This document shows, in pieces, positions 34,010 through 42,934 of a stretch of 64,000 nt of DNA. Positions within the stretch are counted from its first letter, which is position 1. Each line of letters opens with the position of its first letter. This DNA comes from JASHPR01 sp963815375. GTDB taxonomy: Bacteria; Actinomycetota; Actinomycetes; Streptosporangiales; Streptosporangiaceae. A program made the translations under genes and the position numbers. The notes below the pieces were generated by a model. It was given only the letters and a program-made list of their open reading frames with translations, made no database searches and was not told the DNA's origin. The stretch lies in NCBI GenBank assembly GCA_963815375.1, contig CAWFGX010000001.1:1240001-1304000 (forward strand), in the 5' to 3' direction.

Positions 34010-34071
34010 GACAGTGACTGTCGTACAGGTGTATCGTGATGTCTGTGACTGACATCAGTCACTGACATCAC
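34010..34071. promoter_or_regulatory. TetR operator region between TetR and SDR genes
   Basis: Two palindromes are visible: GACAGTGACTGTC (34010-34022), perfect about a central base, and a 36-base inverted repeat (34036-34071) whose arms GTGATGTC-T-GTGACTG and CAGTCAC-T-GACATCAC differ at one position around ACAT. Both share the core GTGACTG. They lie between the two start codons, so the TetR protein probably binds here. Confidence 0.7.
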
Positions 34072-34117
34072 TGGATCAGCTGCTCCGATTATGACGGAGC
34101 CGAAGGGAGACAGGGCC

Positions 34118-35029
34118 ATGCGCGTATTCGTCACCGGAGCCTCCGGATGGATCGGTTCCGCCACCGTCGATGAACTTCTCGCCGCTGGACATGAGGTCAC
34201 CGGGCTGGCCAGGTCGGATGCTTCCGCGGCCGCCCTCCAGGCAAAGGGGGCTCGCGTCCGGCGCGGCGATCTCGACGATCCCGCGAGCATCCGTGCCGGC
34301 GCTGAGGCCGCCGAGGCCGTCATCCATCTCGCGAACAAGCACGACTGGTCCAACCAGGCTGCCACGATCGCAGCCGAGCGAGCCGCGGTCCAGACCATCG
34401 GCGATGCGCTCGCCGGGACCGGCCGCCCGTTCCTGTTCGCTTCCGGCGTCGCCGGCCTCACCCAGGGCAGGCCCGCCGCGGAAAACGACCCGTCGCCGTT
34501 CCATGGCCCGGATTCCCCGCGTGGGGGCAGCGAGAACCTCGCATTCGAATACGCCGGCCGCGGCGTGCACCCCATCGCTCTGCGGTTCGCCCCCACCGTG
34601 CACGGAGCCGGCGACCACGGGTTCATCGCGACGATCGCCGCGGTGGCCCGAGAAAAGGGCGTCTCCGGCTACCCGGGCGACGGGACCAACCGGTGGGCCG
34701 CGGTACACCGGCCCGATGCCGCGCGCATGGTCGCTCTTGGACTCGCAAAGGCTCCGGCGGGCGCCCGCCTGCACGCCGTCGCTGAAGACGGCATACCCAG
34801 CCGCGACATCGCGGAGGCCATCGGCCGGGCCCTCGGCCTGCCCGTCACGTCGATCTCCCCTGATGACGTCCAAGACCACTTCGGGTGGATCGGCACATTC
34901 TTCAGCATGGATCTCGCAGCGACGAGCACGATGACGCGGGAGCTTCTCGGCTGGTCACCCGCAGGCCCGACTCTCATCGAGGACATCGACGCGGGAGGGT
35001 ACTCGGAACCCGCGCCGATCTCCGAGTAA
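34118..35029 (+). CDS. NAD-dependent epimerase/reductase (extended SDR)
   Basis: 303 residues from MRVFVTGASGWIGSATV, with GGGAGACAGGG upstream; an earlier ATG (34091) is less likely. The Rossmann motif is GASGWIGS. VIHLANKHDW is the sugar-epimerase-like loop. The usual YxxxK is replaced by a region reading SENLAFEYAGRG, so catalysis may differ from classical SDRs. It is divergent from, and probably regulated by, the TetR gene. Substrate unknown. Confidence 0.87.
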   Translation: MRVFVTGASGWIGSATVDELLAAGHEVTGLARSDASAAALQAKGARVRRGDLDDPASIRAGAEAAEAVIHLANKHDWSNQAATIAAERAAVQTIGDALAGTGRPFLFASGVAGLTQGRPAAENDPSPFHGPDSPRGGSENLAFEYAGRGVHPIALRFAPTVHGAGDHGFIATIAAVAREKGVSGYPGDGTNRWAAVHRPDAARMVALGLAKAPAGARLHAVAEDGIPSRDIAEAIGRALGLPVTSISPDDVQDHFGWIGTFFSMDLAATSTMTRELLGWSPAGPTLIEDIDAGGYSEPAPISE

Positions 35030-35037
35030 GGGCTCGG

Positions 35038-35063
35038 GAGTGGGCCGGCCAGCTGGCTCACTC
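35038..35063. terminator. possible bidirectional terminator between convergent genes
   Basis: GAGTGGGCC and GGCTCACTC pair over nine positions (one G-U) around an 8-base loop. The right arm overlaps the methyltransferase stop codon. Confidence 0.4.
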
Positions 35064-35786
35064 GCGGAGGGCGCGCAGAACCGCGTCGTGAACGGTGACC
35101 TCCTCGCCATCCAGAACTGCCTGGCGGGGGCGGGCCTCGGCTGCCTCGATGGTCCAGCCCTCGCCTAGCGAGGCGGCTACCTCCCCGGCCGTCCAGCCGT
35201 ACTCGACCAGGTCGGGGCGCGGCACCTTCTCCATGTCGCTGAGGCAGTGACCAACCACAAGCAGTGTGCCGCCCGGTGCGACCGCAGAGGCGAGATGACG
35301 GAACAGCGTCTGCTGATCGGACTTCGGTACGTGCAGGAAGTGGGCGGTGACCAGGTCGTACGTTCCGGGCGCCGGGACCTTGGCCAGGTCGGCGTGCAGC
35401 CAGGTGATGGCCAGGCCGCGCTCGCTTGCGCGCTTGGCGGCCCGCTCGATGGCCACGCCCGAGATGTCGGCGGCGGTGACCTTCCATCCCCGGGCGGCGA
35501 GCCAGAACACATCACCGCCCTCGCCGGCGCCCGCGTCCAGCGCCGTACCGGGCGGGAGATCCGCTGCCTCAGCGACCAGGACGACGTTGGGGTTGCCGCT
35601 CCAGATCTCCGGCTTAGCCCGGTACCGCTCGTCCCAGGCCTGCTCCCCGTGCGGAGCCGCATGATCGTTGGCCCCGTGGTCAAGGGCCCCGTGGTCAAGG
35701 GCCCCGTGGTCAAGGGACCCGTGGTCAAGGGACCCGTGGTCAAGGGACCCGTGGTCAAAGGACCCGTGGTCATGGCTCTCGCTCAT
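35058..35786 (-). CDS. SAM-dependent methyltransferase with His-rich repeat N terminus
   Basis: 242 residues. Residues 4-45 are tandem DHGSL/DHGAL units with 9 or more His, encoded by a 15-base minisatellite. Residues ~50-200 form a class I methyltransferase: AWDERYRAKPEIWSGNPN, motif I TALDAGAGEGGD, and APGGTLLVVGH after strand 4. It resembles TehB/thiopurine-type enzymes that methylate small molecules or metalloids. The ATG overlaps the stop of the flavoprotein gene (ATGA), so the two are coupled. The His tract could bind metal ions (inference). Confidence 0.88.
   Translation of the reverse strand: MSESHDHGSFDHGSLDHGSLDHGSLDHGALDHGALDHGANDHAAPHGEQAWDERYRAKPEIWSGNPNVVLVAEAADLPPGTALDAGAGEGGDVFWLAARGWKVTAADISGVAIERAAKRASERGLAITWLHADLAKVPAPGTYDLVTAHFLHVPKSDQQTLFRHLASAVAPGGTLLVVGHCLSDMEKVPRPDLVEYGWTAGEVAASLGEGWTIEAAEARPRQAVLDGEEVTVHDAVLRALRE
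35670..35773 (-). repeat. 15-bp minisatellite encoding DHG(S/A)L
   Basis: Seven near-identical 15-base units (plus-strand form GGMCCCGTGGTCAAG) start at 35670, 35685, 35700, 35715, 35730, 35745 and 35760. They differ mainly at one base (GCCCC versus GACCC). Confidence 0.9.
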
Positions 35787-36742
35787 GCGCTCTTCCTCAC
35801 GGTGGCCATAGTGACCGCGCGGCTGGTGTCCTCGGCGACGAGGTCCATGTTGATCGCGGAACCGGCCATCAGCCCGGCCGCTGCCGAGGTGATGACCTGT
35901 GCCTGTGGGTCGGCGACATTGCCGGCGACATAGATTCCAGGCACGCTGGTCGCGCCGCCCGGGTCCGCCGCGATCCGGGTCGCGATCACCTGCCCGCCGA
36001 CGCTCACCTCGACCGGGGCAAGGCCGAACGGCGCAAGCAGATCCGCGTTGGCCACGAACTTCGGTGCGACGATCAGCGCATCCAAGGCGACGCGGGTGCC
36101 GTCGGCGAGCCGGGCTCCGGTCAGGTGGCGAGCGCTGGCCTCGACCTCAGCGACGAGACCGTCGATGACCCGGATGCTGAGCGCGCCGAGCTGGCCGGCT
36201 TGCTCCGCGGCGAACGGAGCGGCGGTGTGGCGCAGCACGGTCACCTGCGGGGTGAGCTGCCGGAAGAGCAACGCCTGGTGCACCGCACCGGGCCCGGTGG
36301 CGAGTATCCCGACGTGCTTGTCGCGGACTTCCCACCCGTGGCAGTACGGGCAGTGCAGAACGTCGATGCCCCACCGTTCGGCCAGGCCGGGTACGTCAGG
36401 AAGCTCATCGTGCAGCCCGGTCGCGACCAGCAGCCGCCGCGCGGAGACAGCGCGGCCGTTGACCTCGGCCCGGAACAGATCGCCGTCCCGGCTTAGCGAG
36501 CTGACCTTGCCCGTCTCGAGGATCCCCCCGTACCTGGCAACCTCGGCCCGGCCCGCTGCGTAGAGCTCCGCCGGGGGCGTGCCGTCGCGGGTGAGGAAAT
36601 TCTGCACATGGTCCGCCGGGCTGTTGCGCGGCTCACCTGCGTCAGCCACCAGGACCGAGCGACGCGACCGGGCCAGCGCGACCGCGCCACTCAGTCCGGC
36701 CGCGCCACCGCCGATCACGAGTACGTCAGAGATCTCGTTCAT
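35783..36742 (-). CDS. NAD(P)/FAD-dependent oxidoreductase, thioredoxin-reductase-like
   Basis: 319 residues from MNEISDVLVIGGGAAGLSGA, the FAD-binding GxGxxG. CPYCHGWE is the CxxC-type redox motif of this group. An NAD(P) region reads GILATGPGAVHQALL and a C-terminal FAD motif reads GIYVAGNVADPQAQV. Shorter than, but similar to, thioredoxin reductases; probably reduces a small disulfide or other acceptor. It is co-transcribed with the methyltransferase and divergent from the XRE-cupin regulator. Confidence 0.9.
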   Translation of the reverse strand: MNEISDVLVIGGGAAGLSGAVALARSRRSVLVADAGEPRNSPADHVQNFLTRDGTPPAELYAAGRAEVARYGGILETGKVSSLSRDGDLFRAEVNGRAVSARRLLVATGLHDELPDVPGLAERWGIDVLHCPYCHGWEVRDKHVGILATGPGAVHQALLFRQLTPQVTVLRHTAAPFAAEQAGQLGALSIRVIDGLVAEVEASARHLTGARLADGTRVALDALIVAPKFVANADLLAPFGLAPVEVSVGGQVIATRIAADPGGATSVPGIYVAGNVADPQAQVITSAAAGLMAGSAINMDLVAEDTSRAVTMATVRKSA

Positions 36743-36805
36743 GGGCCCACCATCGGCCGCCGGCCCGCGAGTTGACAAATTTTGTTGCCGGATTAGCAAT
36801 AAGGT

Positions 36806-37393
36806 GTGGAACACGATCCCGTGCTTGACGCTGTCGGACAGCGGCTGCGATCGCTGCGAGAGCAGCGCCAGCTATCGCTAGCCAGGCTGTCGGCTACGAC
36901 CGGCATCTCCACGAGCACGCTGTCGCGCCTGGAGTCCGGCGGCCGCAAGCCGACCCTGGAGCTGCTGCTGGCCCTGGCCCGCTCGTACGAGGTACCGCTC
37001 GATGATCTCGTCGGCGCGCCGCCAGCGGGCGACCCGCGCGTGCGGCTGCAGCCGTTCCGCCGCAATGGCCGGACGCTCATCCCGCTGACCCAGCGGCCGG
37101 GCGGGCCGCGAGCATACAAAATGATCGTCCCGCCAGCCGGGCCCGACGGCGACACCGGGCAGAAGGTCCACGAGGGTTATGAGTGGATGTACGTGCTGTC
37201 CGGCCGGCTGCGGCTGCGGCTCGCCGAGCACGACTTCGTCATGAACGCCGGCGAGGTCGCCGAGTTCGACACCCGCATCCCGCACTGGTTCGGAAGCGCC
37301 ACTACGGAGCCCGCCGAGGTACTGACCCTCTTCGGCCCGCAAGGCGAGCGTATGCACGTACGCGCCCGGCCAAAGGACGCCCGCAAGCGCTGA
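36806..37393 (+). CDS. XRE-family regulator with cupin sensor domain
   Basis: 195 residues from a GTG. The N-terminal helix-turn-helix (~8-65) reads LRSLREQRQLSLARLSATTG then STSTLSRLESGGRKPTLE. A C-terminal cupin (~110-185) has HEGYEWMYVLSGRLRLRL and an N-A-G-E-x-x-x-F segment. Divergent from the flavoprotein gene and probably its regulator. A TTGACA at 36772-36777 fits a -35 element for a very short or leaderless transcript. Confidence 0.92.
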   Translation: MEHDPVLDAVGQRLRSLREQRQLSLARLSATTGISTSTLSRLESGGRKPTLELLLALARSYEVPLDDLVGAPPAGDPRVRLQPFRRNGRTLIPLTQRPGGPRAYKMIVPPAGPDGDTGQKVHEGYEWMYVLSGRLRLRLAEHDFVMNAGEVAEFDTRIPHWFGSATTEPAEVLTLFGPQGERMHVRARPKDARKR

Positions 37394-37477
37394 TTGCCTG
37401 CAGGCGCCCGTTATGCCGATGGTGGCCGTGGGGACTGCCCACCAGCCCAGGACCGGCCCGCGGGCGCGGTTGAGGTC

Positions 37478-37506
37478 TTGACAGCCACTTATTAAAAGTC
37501 TTACAT
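37478..37506 (+). promoter_or_regulatory. promoter candidate of the GH16 gene
   Basis: TTGACA (37478-37483), a 17-base spacer and TTACAT (37501-37506) lie about 180 bases before the GH16 start, in a short A/T-rich stretch. Confidence 0.5.
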
Positions 37507-37682
37507 CATGTTTTGAACGAATGGCACATGGCCGTCGACAGGCTCCTTAGCGGCGGGAGCCACGGCCGGAGAGCGAGAACCGCCCGGCATTTCAGGCAAT
37601 GGATACGGCTTACCGCTCGCAGCCAGCCGCCAGTCGCCGACGGCGGCATCCGAGTCGATCGGCGAGACAGGAGATCCCGCAC

Positions 37683-39158
37683 ATGAAACACACCAGGCCG
37701 GCCGTAACGCCCGCCCCCAATGCCCCCCAGGGCCTGGCTGCGCCCAGGAGGCGCGTCCTGACCGCGTTATCAGCCGTCTTATTACTTCTCGGCAGCATGG
37801 TTGCGGGTGCGATCGCGATGTCGCAGTCGGCGTCGGCCACTACACCGCCTCCGCCCCCCGCCGGCTGGACGACCGTGTTCAGCGACAACTTCGCGGGCGC
37901 GGCTGGGTCGATGGTCAACTCGGCCAACTGGAAATACGACACTGGTCCTGGCTCGAGCTTCGGCACGGGTGAGATCGAGACCATGACCAACTCGACGAGC
38001 AACGTCTACCTTGACGGCAACGGCCACCTGGTGATCAAGGCGATCGAGTCAGGCGGCGCATGGACGTCAGGACGCATCCAGACCAACACCGCCAATGTCG
38101 GCGCGCCAGCCGGAGGCGAGCTTGAGGTGACGGCGTCGATCGAGCAGCCCAACCCGGCGAGCGGGCTTGGTTACTGGCCCGCGTTCTGGATGCTGGGACC
38201 TGGTTCCTGGCCGTCGACCGGCGAGATCGACATCCTGGAGGATGTCAACGCGCTGTCCGAGCACTCGGGAACCTTCCACTGCGGCGTTGACCCAGGCGGA
38301 CCGTGCAACGAGACCACCGGCATAGGAAGCGGGCTGCTGGCCTGCTCCGGCTGCCAGACCGGTTACAACACGTACTCGATCATCGTCAACCGCACCAACA
38401 CCTCCGCCGAATCCATTACCTGGTACCTGAACGGCAGCCAGTTCTTCCAGGTCAATGAGAGCCAGGTCCCGACCGCGACGTGGCAGGCGGCGATCGACCA
38501 TAACTTCTCGATCATCTTCGACCTGGCGATGGGCGGCGGCTACCCGAACGGGGTCTGCGGCTGCACGACGCCGACCAGCTCCACCACCTCGGGCGCGAGC
38601 ATGAGCGTTGCCTATGTCGCCGCGTACGAGACCACCGGCTCGTCCAGCCCGACGCCCACCCCGACACCGACTCCGACGCCGAGCCCCACACCCACAAGTA
38701 CTGGCGGCGGAACGTCCTGCACCACCACTGCGACGTCGGACATCTCCGCTGACTGTTACAACGGCAGCCACGGCAGCATCTCCGTCACCGCGGCGGCCGG
38801 GGACACCAGCCCGTCAGGCGTGGACGGCAACCAGGTCGCCCAGCTATCGAACGGTGACTACCTGGAGTACAGCAACGTCAACTTCGGATCCGGATCGAGC
38901 CAGTTCGACGCGAGGGTCGCGTCGGGCGCCGGAGCCGGGGTGAGCGGGCTGGTGGAGGTGGTGCTCGACAACCCGTCAAACAGCCCTGTCGGATCCTTCG
39001 CCGTGGCGAATACCGGCGGCTGGAGTACCTGGAAGACAATCCCGGCCAATATCTCCAAGGTGACAGGAACCCACAATGTGTACCTGGAATTCGTCTCGGG
39101 AGCGGGCGGTAATCCCCCGTACGTGAGCCTGCACTACTTCAGCTTCCCGGCCTCATAA
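37683..39158 (+). CDS. secreted GH16 endo-beta-glucanase with C-terminal CBM
   Basis: 491 residues; AGGAGATC precedes the ATG. The signal peptide reads RRRVLTALSAVLLLLGSMV and ends near SASA. The GH16 domain (~45-320) carries the catalytic signature GEIDILEDV with nucleophile and acid/base Glu. A Thr/Pro linker (PTPTPTPTPTPSPTPTS) leads to a ~130-residue C-terminal beta-sandwich resembling CBM6 (DGNQVAQLSNGDYLEYSNV; VYLEFVSG). Predicted to hydrolyse beta-1,3(4)-glucans outside the cell. Single gene with its own promoter and strong terminator. Confidence 0.92.
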   Translation: MKHTRPAVTPAPNAPQGLAAPRRRVLTALSAVLLLLGSMVAGAIAMSQSASATTPPPPPAGWTTVFSDNFAGAAGSMVNSANWKYDTGPGSSFGTGEIETMTNSTSNVYLDGNGHLVIKAIESGGAWTSGRIQTNTANVGAPAGGELEVTASIEQPNPASGLGYWPAFWMLGPGSWPSTGEIDILEDVNALSEHSGTFHCGVDPGGPCNETTGIGSGLLACSGCQTGYNTYSIIVNRTNTSAESITWYLNGSQFFQVNESQVPTATWQAAIDHNFSIIFDLAMGGGYPNGVCGCTTPTSSTTSGASMSVAYVAAYETTGSSSPTPTPTPTPTPSPTPTSTGGGTSCTTTATSDISADCYNGSHGSISVTAAAGDTSPSGVDGNQVAQLSNGDYLEYSNVNFGSGSSQFDARVASGAGAGVSGLVEVVLDNPSNSPVGSFAVANTGGWSTWKTIPANISKVTGTHNVYLEFVSGAGGNPPYVSLHYFSFPAS

Positions 39159-39167
39159 CGGTAAGCG

Positions 39168-39209
39168 CGTCCGGCGGGAACGGCATGGGCATGCCGTTCC
39201 CGCCGGACG
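39168..39209 (+). terminator. intrinsic terminator of the GH16 gene
   Basis: A perfect 19-bp stem (left arm beginning CGTCCGGCGGGAACGG) with a 4-base loop lies ten bases after the stop codon. Confidence 0.88.
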
Positions 39210-39511
39210 GCCAGTTCTAGCGCCGGCCGGCAGCGGCGGCTGAGCCAGCGCGGCGGGGTGACAGACCGAGCACTGCAAGCAAAGCAGGGGCACCATGCTC
39301 AGTGCCGCCGATACACTCGCCGACGGCGGCCTGTTCTGTGCGCACGACCTGTGGATCAGGTGATCTAGAGGCCAGGCCGCGCCGTGCCAAGAGCGAAGTG
39401 GAAGTCTCCCGCTCCGGGCCAGTGCTGTCACCGGGGCCTGGCGGCCAGTCGCGGCCGCCCCGCATGCATGAAGGTCTGGAGCGCGGATATGCCAATCAGC
39501 CCGGATAGCGT
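39210..39511. other. intergenic gap before the MurJ-like gene
   Basis: About 300 bases. A 22-codon frame starting with ATG at 39298 (MLSAADTLADGG) is open but lacks support. No promoter or repeat is evident. Confidence 0.4.
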
Positions 39512-41194
39512 GTGAGCGAGCCTGCTCCGACGGTTACCAGGACAGCTGCGGGTCCCGCGCAGCAGGCCGGCGCAGGCTTCGCGCGCGGCGCCGCGCTCAT
39601 CGCTGGGCTCACCGTCTTCTCCAGGGTGCTCGGGCTTGCCCGCACTCTGGTCTTCTCGCAGACCGTTGGCACCGGCTGCCTGGGCACCGCCTACGTCACC
39701 GCAAACCAGGTGCCCAGTCTCGTGTATGAACTGGTCCTGGGAGGCGCGCTCGCAAGCGTCATGGTCCCGGTACTCGCCCGTCCGGCCGAGCGATCCGCAG
39801 CTGATCCAGCCGAGAAGGCGCGCGTGGGCCTGATCTCCTCGGCCCTGGTGACCTGGTCCGTGATCATCCTGGTACCGATCACCATCTGCGTGGCCGCGGC
39901 CGCGGGGCCGATAGCGTCACTGCTCAATCCCGCCAATGCCAGCGCACACTGCGTCCATGCCGAGGTGGTTGCCGCCACCGGCCAGATGATCGCGGTGTTC
40001 GCTCCGCAGATCATCCTGTACGGGCTCTCGGTCGTGCTCTACGGGCTGCTGCAGGCACACCGCAGGTTCACCGGCCCGGCGCTGGGGCCGGCGCTGTCCA
40101 GCCTCGTGGTCATCGGCTCCTACGTCGCGTTCGCGTCCCTGGCCCACGGCCTCCCGCTAGGCCGACTCTCATTCGGAGCCGAGCTTGTCCTGTCTGCGGG
40201 CACCACGCTGGGCGTTGCCGCCCTGGTGGCCGCCGGCCTGGTGCCAGCCTGGCGCCTGCATCTGCGGTTCTGGCCCGTCTTGCGGTTCCCGCCCGGAGTC
40301 GCGCGCTGGGCGGGCGGGCTGGCGATCGTCGGGGTTATCGAGCTGATCGCCGGCGATCTGTCATCGGTCGTGGCGATAGCTCTGGCCAACGGGCGCGGAG
40401 CGACGGGCGCGGTCGTCATCTACAACTTTGGCTGGCAGGCGTTCAGCTCCCTGCATGCAGTGCTGGCAGTCTCGATCGCTACCAGCGCCTTCCCTGTCCT
40501 GGCGGCCAGGGACGGCCCGGTGTTCGACCAGGCCTGCGCTCGATCGACGCGAGCCGTCTTGCTCGTATCCTGGCTCGGCACGGCCGTGCTTGCCGCGATT
40601 GCCGTTCCCGCTGCTCATGTCCTGACCAGGCAGCCGGATCAGGTATCGCAGCTCATGCTGGGCTTCGTCATGTTTGCTCCAGGCCTGGCGGGCGCCGGAG
40701 TGATCGCGAACCTGTCGCGAGTGCTATTCGCCCTCGGGCGGCTCAAGGTCGCCGCGGCGGCGCTGGCCTGCAACTGGCTGGTCGTCATAATCGCAGACGT
40801 CGTACTGGCCGAACTCGTACCGCCCCGCCTGGTAGTAGCCGCTCTTGGCCTGGGCAGCACCATTGGCCAGACCCTCGTGGCCATCCCCCTGGCGCTAGTG
40901 ATCCGCCGGATCCGCGGCCGATCCGCCGTCCAGGGGGCCGGCCGGGCCGCGCTGACTGGCCTGGCAGCCGCATGCGCGGGTATTACGGCCGGGGTGGCCA
41001 TAAGCCTGGCTGTGCCTGTCGGCCACAATTTCCTGGCCGCGGGCATAGCTGTGCTGGCCGCCGGCGGAGCGGTCATCGCCTTCGCTGTAGTCGCCTACGT
41101 CCTGGACGACGGGGACCTGCGGGCAGCCCTGGCACGGCTTCGGCAGGTCACGCTGCAGAGACAAGCCGTGCGAGCCGGCCGCTCATGTCGCTGA
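39512..41194 (+). CDS. MurJ/MviN-family lipid flippase
   Basis: 560 residues from a GTG, with ~14 hydrophobic helices as in MurJ. The N-terminal phrase AALIAGLTVFSRVLGLARTLVFS and ANQVPSLVYELVLGGALASVMVPVL match the family's first two helices; cited here in parts (FSRVLGLART, NQVPSLVYELVLGGALAS). Predicted to flip lipid II or a related polyprenyl-linked intermediate. It lacks the long C-terminal extension of the main actinobacterial MurJ, so it may be an accessory paralog. Its end overlaps the convergent MBL gene by 47 bases. Confidence 0.88.
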   Translation: MSEPAPTVTRTAAGPAQQAGAGFARGAALIAGLTVFSRVLGLARTLVFSQTVGTGCLGTAYVTANQVPSLVYELVLGGALASVMVPVLARPAERSAADPAEKARVGLISSALVTWSVIILVPITICVAAAAGPIASLLNPANASAHCVHAEVVAATGQMIAVFAPQIILYGLSVVLYGLLQAHRRFTGPALGPALSSLVVIGSYVAFASLAHGLPLGRLSFGAELVLSAGTTLGVAALVAAGLVPAWRLHLRFWPVLRFPPGVARWAGGLAIVGVIELIAGDLSSVVAIALANGRGATGAVVIYNFGWQAFSSLHAVLAVSIATSAFPVLAARDGPVFDQACARSTRAVLLVSWLGTAVLAAIAVPAAHVLTRQPDQVSQLMLGFVMFAPGLAGAGVIANLSRVLFALGRLKVAAAALACNWLVVIIADVVLAELVPPRLVVAALGLGSTIGQTLVAIPLALVIRRIRGRSAVQGAGRAALTGLAAACAGITAGVAISLAVPVGHNFLAAGIAVLAAGGAVIAFAVVAYVLDDGDLRAALARLRQVTLQRQAVRAGRSCR

Positions 41195-42005
41195 CGGGCG
41201 CCTTGGTCCAGTCACCGTGTCCGGGAAAGACGTGCTCGAAGCGGTTGCCGGAGGCGGCAAATCGGATCAGGGAGCGCTGAAACTCCTGGCGGGAGTACCA
41301 GATCGTTTGGATGGCGCGGAGGTCTCCCGACTGCCGCGACCACGCAAGCGTGTCGCCGGAGAACAGGTGCTGCTGACCGTGCAGGTAGAGGACGCTTCCC
41401 CGGGTGTGGCCGGGCACGGCGAAGGCGATCATGCCGGGGAAGATGATCTCCTCATCGTCGGTGGCGATGATGTCGGTGGCGAATGGGGCAGCATCGCGGT
41501 CAGCGTCGTGAATCCATACCCGGGCATCGAAGTACTCGGCGTAGCGCTGGGCGTCGGCGATGTCGTCTCGGTGAGTGAGCAGAACATGGTCGACCCCGCC
41601 AGCGTCCTCAACCGCCCGGACGATCGCTCGGTTCCAGTGCGGAGAGTCCACGAGGAATGGGTCACGGGCCTGGGGGACGAACCAGGCGTGGGCACCGAAA
41701 GAGCGAAGGTCGTTGGCGCCGCAGAGAAACACGCCGGGCGCGACTTGCTGGGGGAAGACCCCGGGCGGCGCGTGACGGCGGCTGGCGGTGCCGATCGAGC
41801 GGGTAGGGCAGGCCAGCGCTGCCCGCCAGAGCGACATCTCCTCTTCGGGGTTGGCTGGCTGACGGGTGATGATGGACTGCCCGCCGCTGGTAGTAGTGAT
41901 GAGTTCGGGAGCGTGCTGGCGCGCGACGTCACAGGCGATGCAGCGGTCATCCACATACCAGTCACCCGGCGCGTTCTCTGGGTGCCTGTCAGCGAGGCGG
42001 GGCAT
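41148..42005 (-). CDS. ferredoxin-like/MBL-fold hydrolase fusion
   Basis: 285 residues. The N-terminal ~75 residues resemble a monocluster ferredoxin: YVDDRCIACDVARQHAP and later ALACPTRSIG, supplying three Cys of a possible Fe-S site. The metallo-beta-lactamase fold follows: VLLTHRDDIADAQ in place of HxHxDH, VPGHTRGSVLYL, LFSGDTL and VFPGHGD. The metal-site motif is altered, so hydrolase activity is uncertain. It is divergent from a TetR gene. Confidence 0.85.
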   Translation of the reverse strand: MPRLADRHPENAPGDWYVDDRCIACDVARQHAPELITTTSGGQSIITRQPANPEEEMSLWRAALACPTRSIGTASRRHAPPGVFPQQVAPGVFLCGANDLRSFGAHAWFVPQARDPFLVDSPHWNRAIVRAVEDAGGVDHVLLTHRDDIADAQRYAEYFDARVWIHDADRDAAPFATDIIATDDEEIIFPGMIAFAVPGHTRGSVLYLHGQQHLFSGDTLAWSRQSGDLRAIQTIWYSRQEFQRSLIRFAASGNRFEHVFPGHGDWTKAPVSDMSGRLARLVSAA

Positions 42006-42026
42006 GACGATCCTCCAGTCTCAGCA

Positions 42027-42042
42027 CCATACGGGACTATGG
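42027..42042. promoter_or_regulatory. candidate TetR operator between MBL and TetR genes
   Basis: CCATA-CGGGAC-TATGG is an inverted repeat with 5-base arms between the two divergent start codons. The arms are short, so support is modest. Confidence 0.35.
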
Positions 42043-42101
42043 CATACCGAAGTAGAACGTCAGAGTACCAAAAATGGACTCGGAAGCGCTATCATGTCTG
42101 A

Positions 42102-42683
42102 GTGAATGACGACGCACGGCCGAAGTCCAGCGTCCGCAACCGGACCCGCGACGCAATCCTGGCCGCGGCCGCCTCGGTGCTCGCCAGAGACCGCACCGCT
42201 ACTCTGCCCGCCATCGCCGAGGCCGCCGGAGTCGGGCGCACTACCGTGCACCGCTACTTCCCCGATCGCGAGTCGCTGATCGCGGCGACCATTCAGGACT
42301 CAATCCGGGTGATCAGCGAGTCCATTGCCGACGCAGAACTAGATCAGGATTCGCCATTGGACGCTATGCGCCGGGCAGTAGCCGCGATGGTCGCAGTCGG
42401 GGACCGCCTGATGTTCGTCTTCGGCGATCCGCGTCTGCTGGAAGGTTATGCAGCGCCGGACAAGCGCGTACCAGCAGACGATCCCGTGATCGAACTCATC
42501 AGGCGAGGCCAAGCCGAAGGCGTATTCGACCCCGAGGTCAGCCCGACCTGGATTCAGCATGTCCTCTGGGTTCTTGTCTACCGTGGCTGCGAGGACGCGG
42601 ACAGCGGCGAGCTGCCGCGACACGGGGTAACCGCTACCGTCATCCGAACCCTCGAAAACGGCATCCGTCCGGTAAACCGCTGA
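42102..42683 (+). CDS. TetR family regulator (MBL-linked)
   Basis: 193 residues from a GTG. The helix-turn-helix reads TRDAILAAAASVLARDRTAT, LPAIAEAAGVGRTTVHRYFPDRESL (cited as AEAAGVGRTTVHRYFPDRE). The C-terminal half is all-helical with WIQHVLWVLVYRG. Probably regulates the divergent ferredoxin/MBL gene. Confidence 0.9.
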   Translation: MNDDARPKSSVRNRTRDAILAAAASVLARDRTATLPAIAEAAGVGRTTVHRYFPDRESLIAATIQDSIRVISESIADAELDQDSPLDAMRRAVAAMVAVGDRLMFVFGDPRLLEGYAAPDKRVPADDPVIELIRRGQAEGVFDPEVSPTWIQHVLWVLVYRGCEDADSGELPRHGVTATVIRTLENGIRPVNR

Positions 42684-42934
42684 TCCTGGCGACCATAGCT
42701 CGCGAGAGGCACAGCAACCGAAGAACCCGCCGGAGTTGCTTGAGCGGTTCGCCGGCCGGTCACGGCTGTATGAGCTGAACGAGGACTTGCGGCCCGCCCG
42801 CCAGCAGCGCCACCCAGAGACCACTGCCCTGCCACCGGGCGACTGCAGGATTAGGTATCGCATCGGCAGTCACCACCGGTCAGCCAGGGATGCCGGGCAC
42901 CGGTAAAGGCGCGACGACACGAAGGAGAAGCCAC

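Noticed and set aside
35670..35773. short regular repeats resembling a CRISPR array
   Set aside because: The 15-base units are contiguous with no unique spacers and encode DHG(S/A)L in frame; it is a minisatellite.
42717..42906. protein-like plus-strand frame with PPELLERFAGRSRLYELN leading into repeat copy 1
   Set aside because: It has no start signal, and its second half is shared with copy 2 only as DNA similarity with mostly amino-acid-changing differences; it may be a gene remnant but cannot be assigned.
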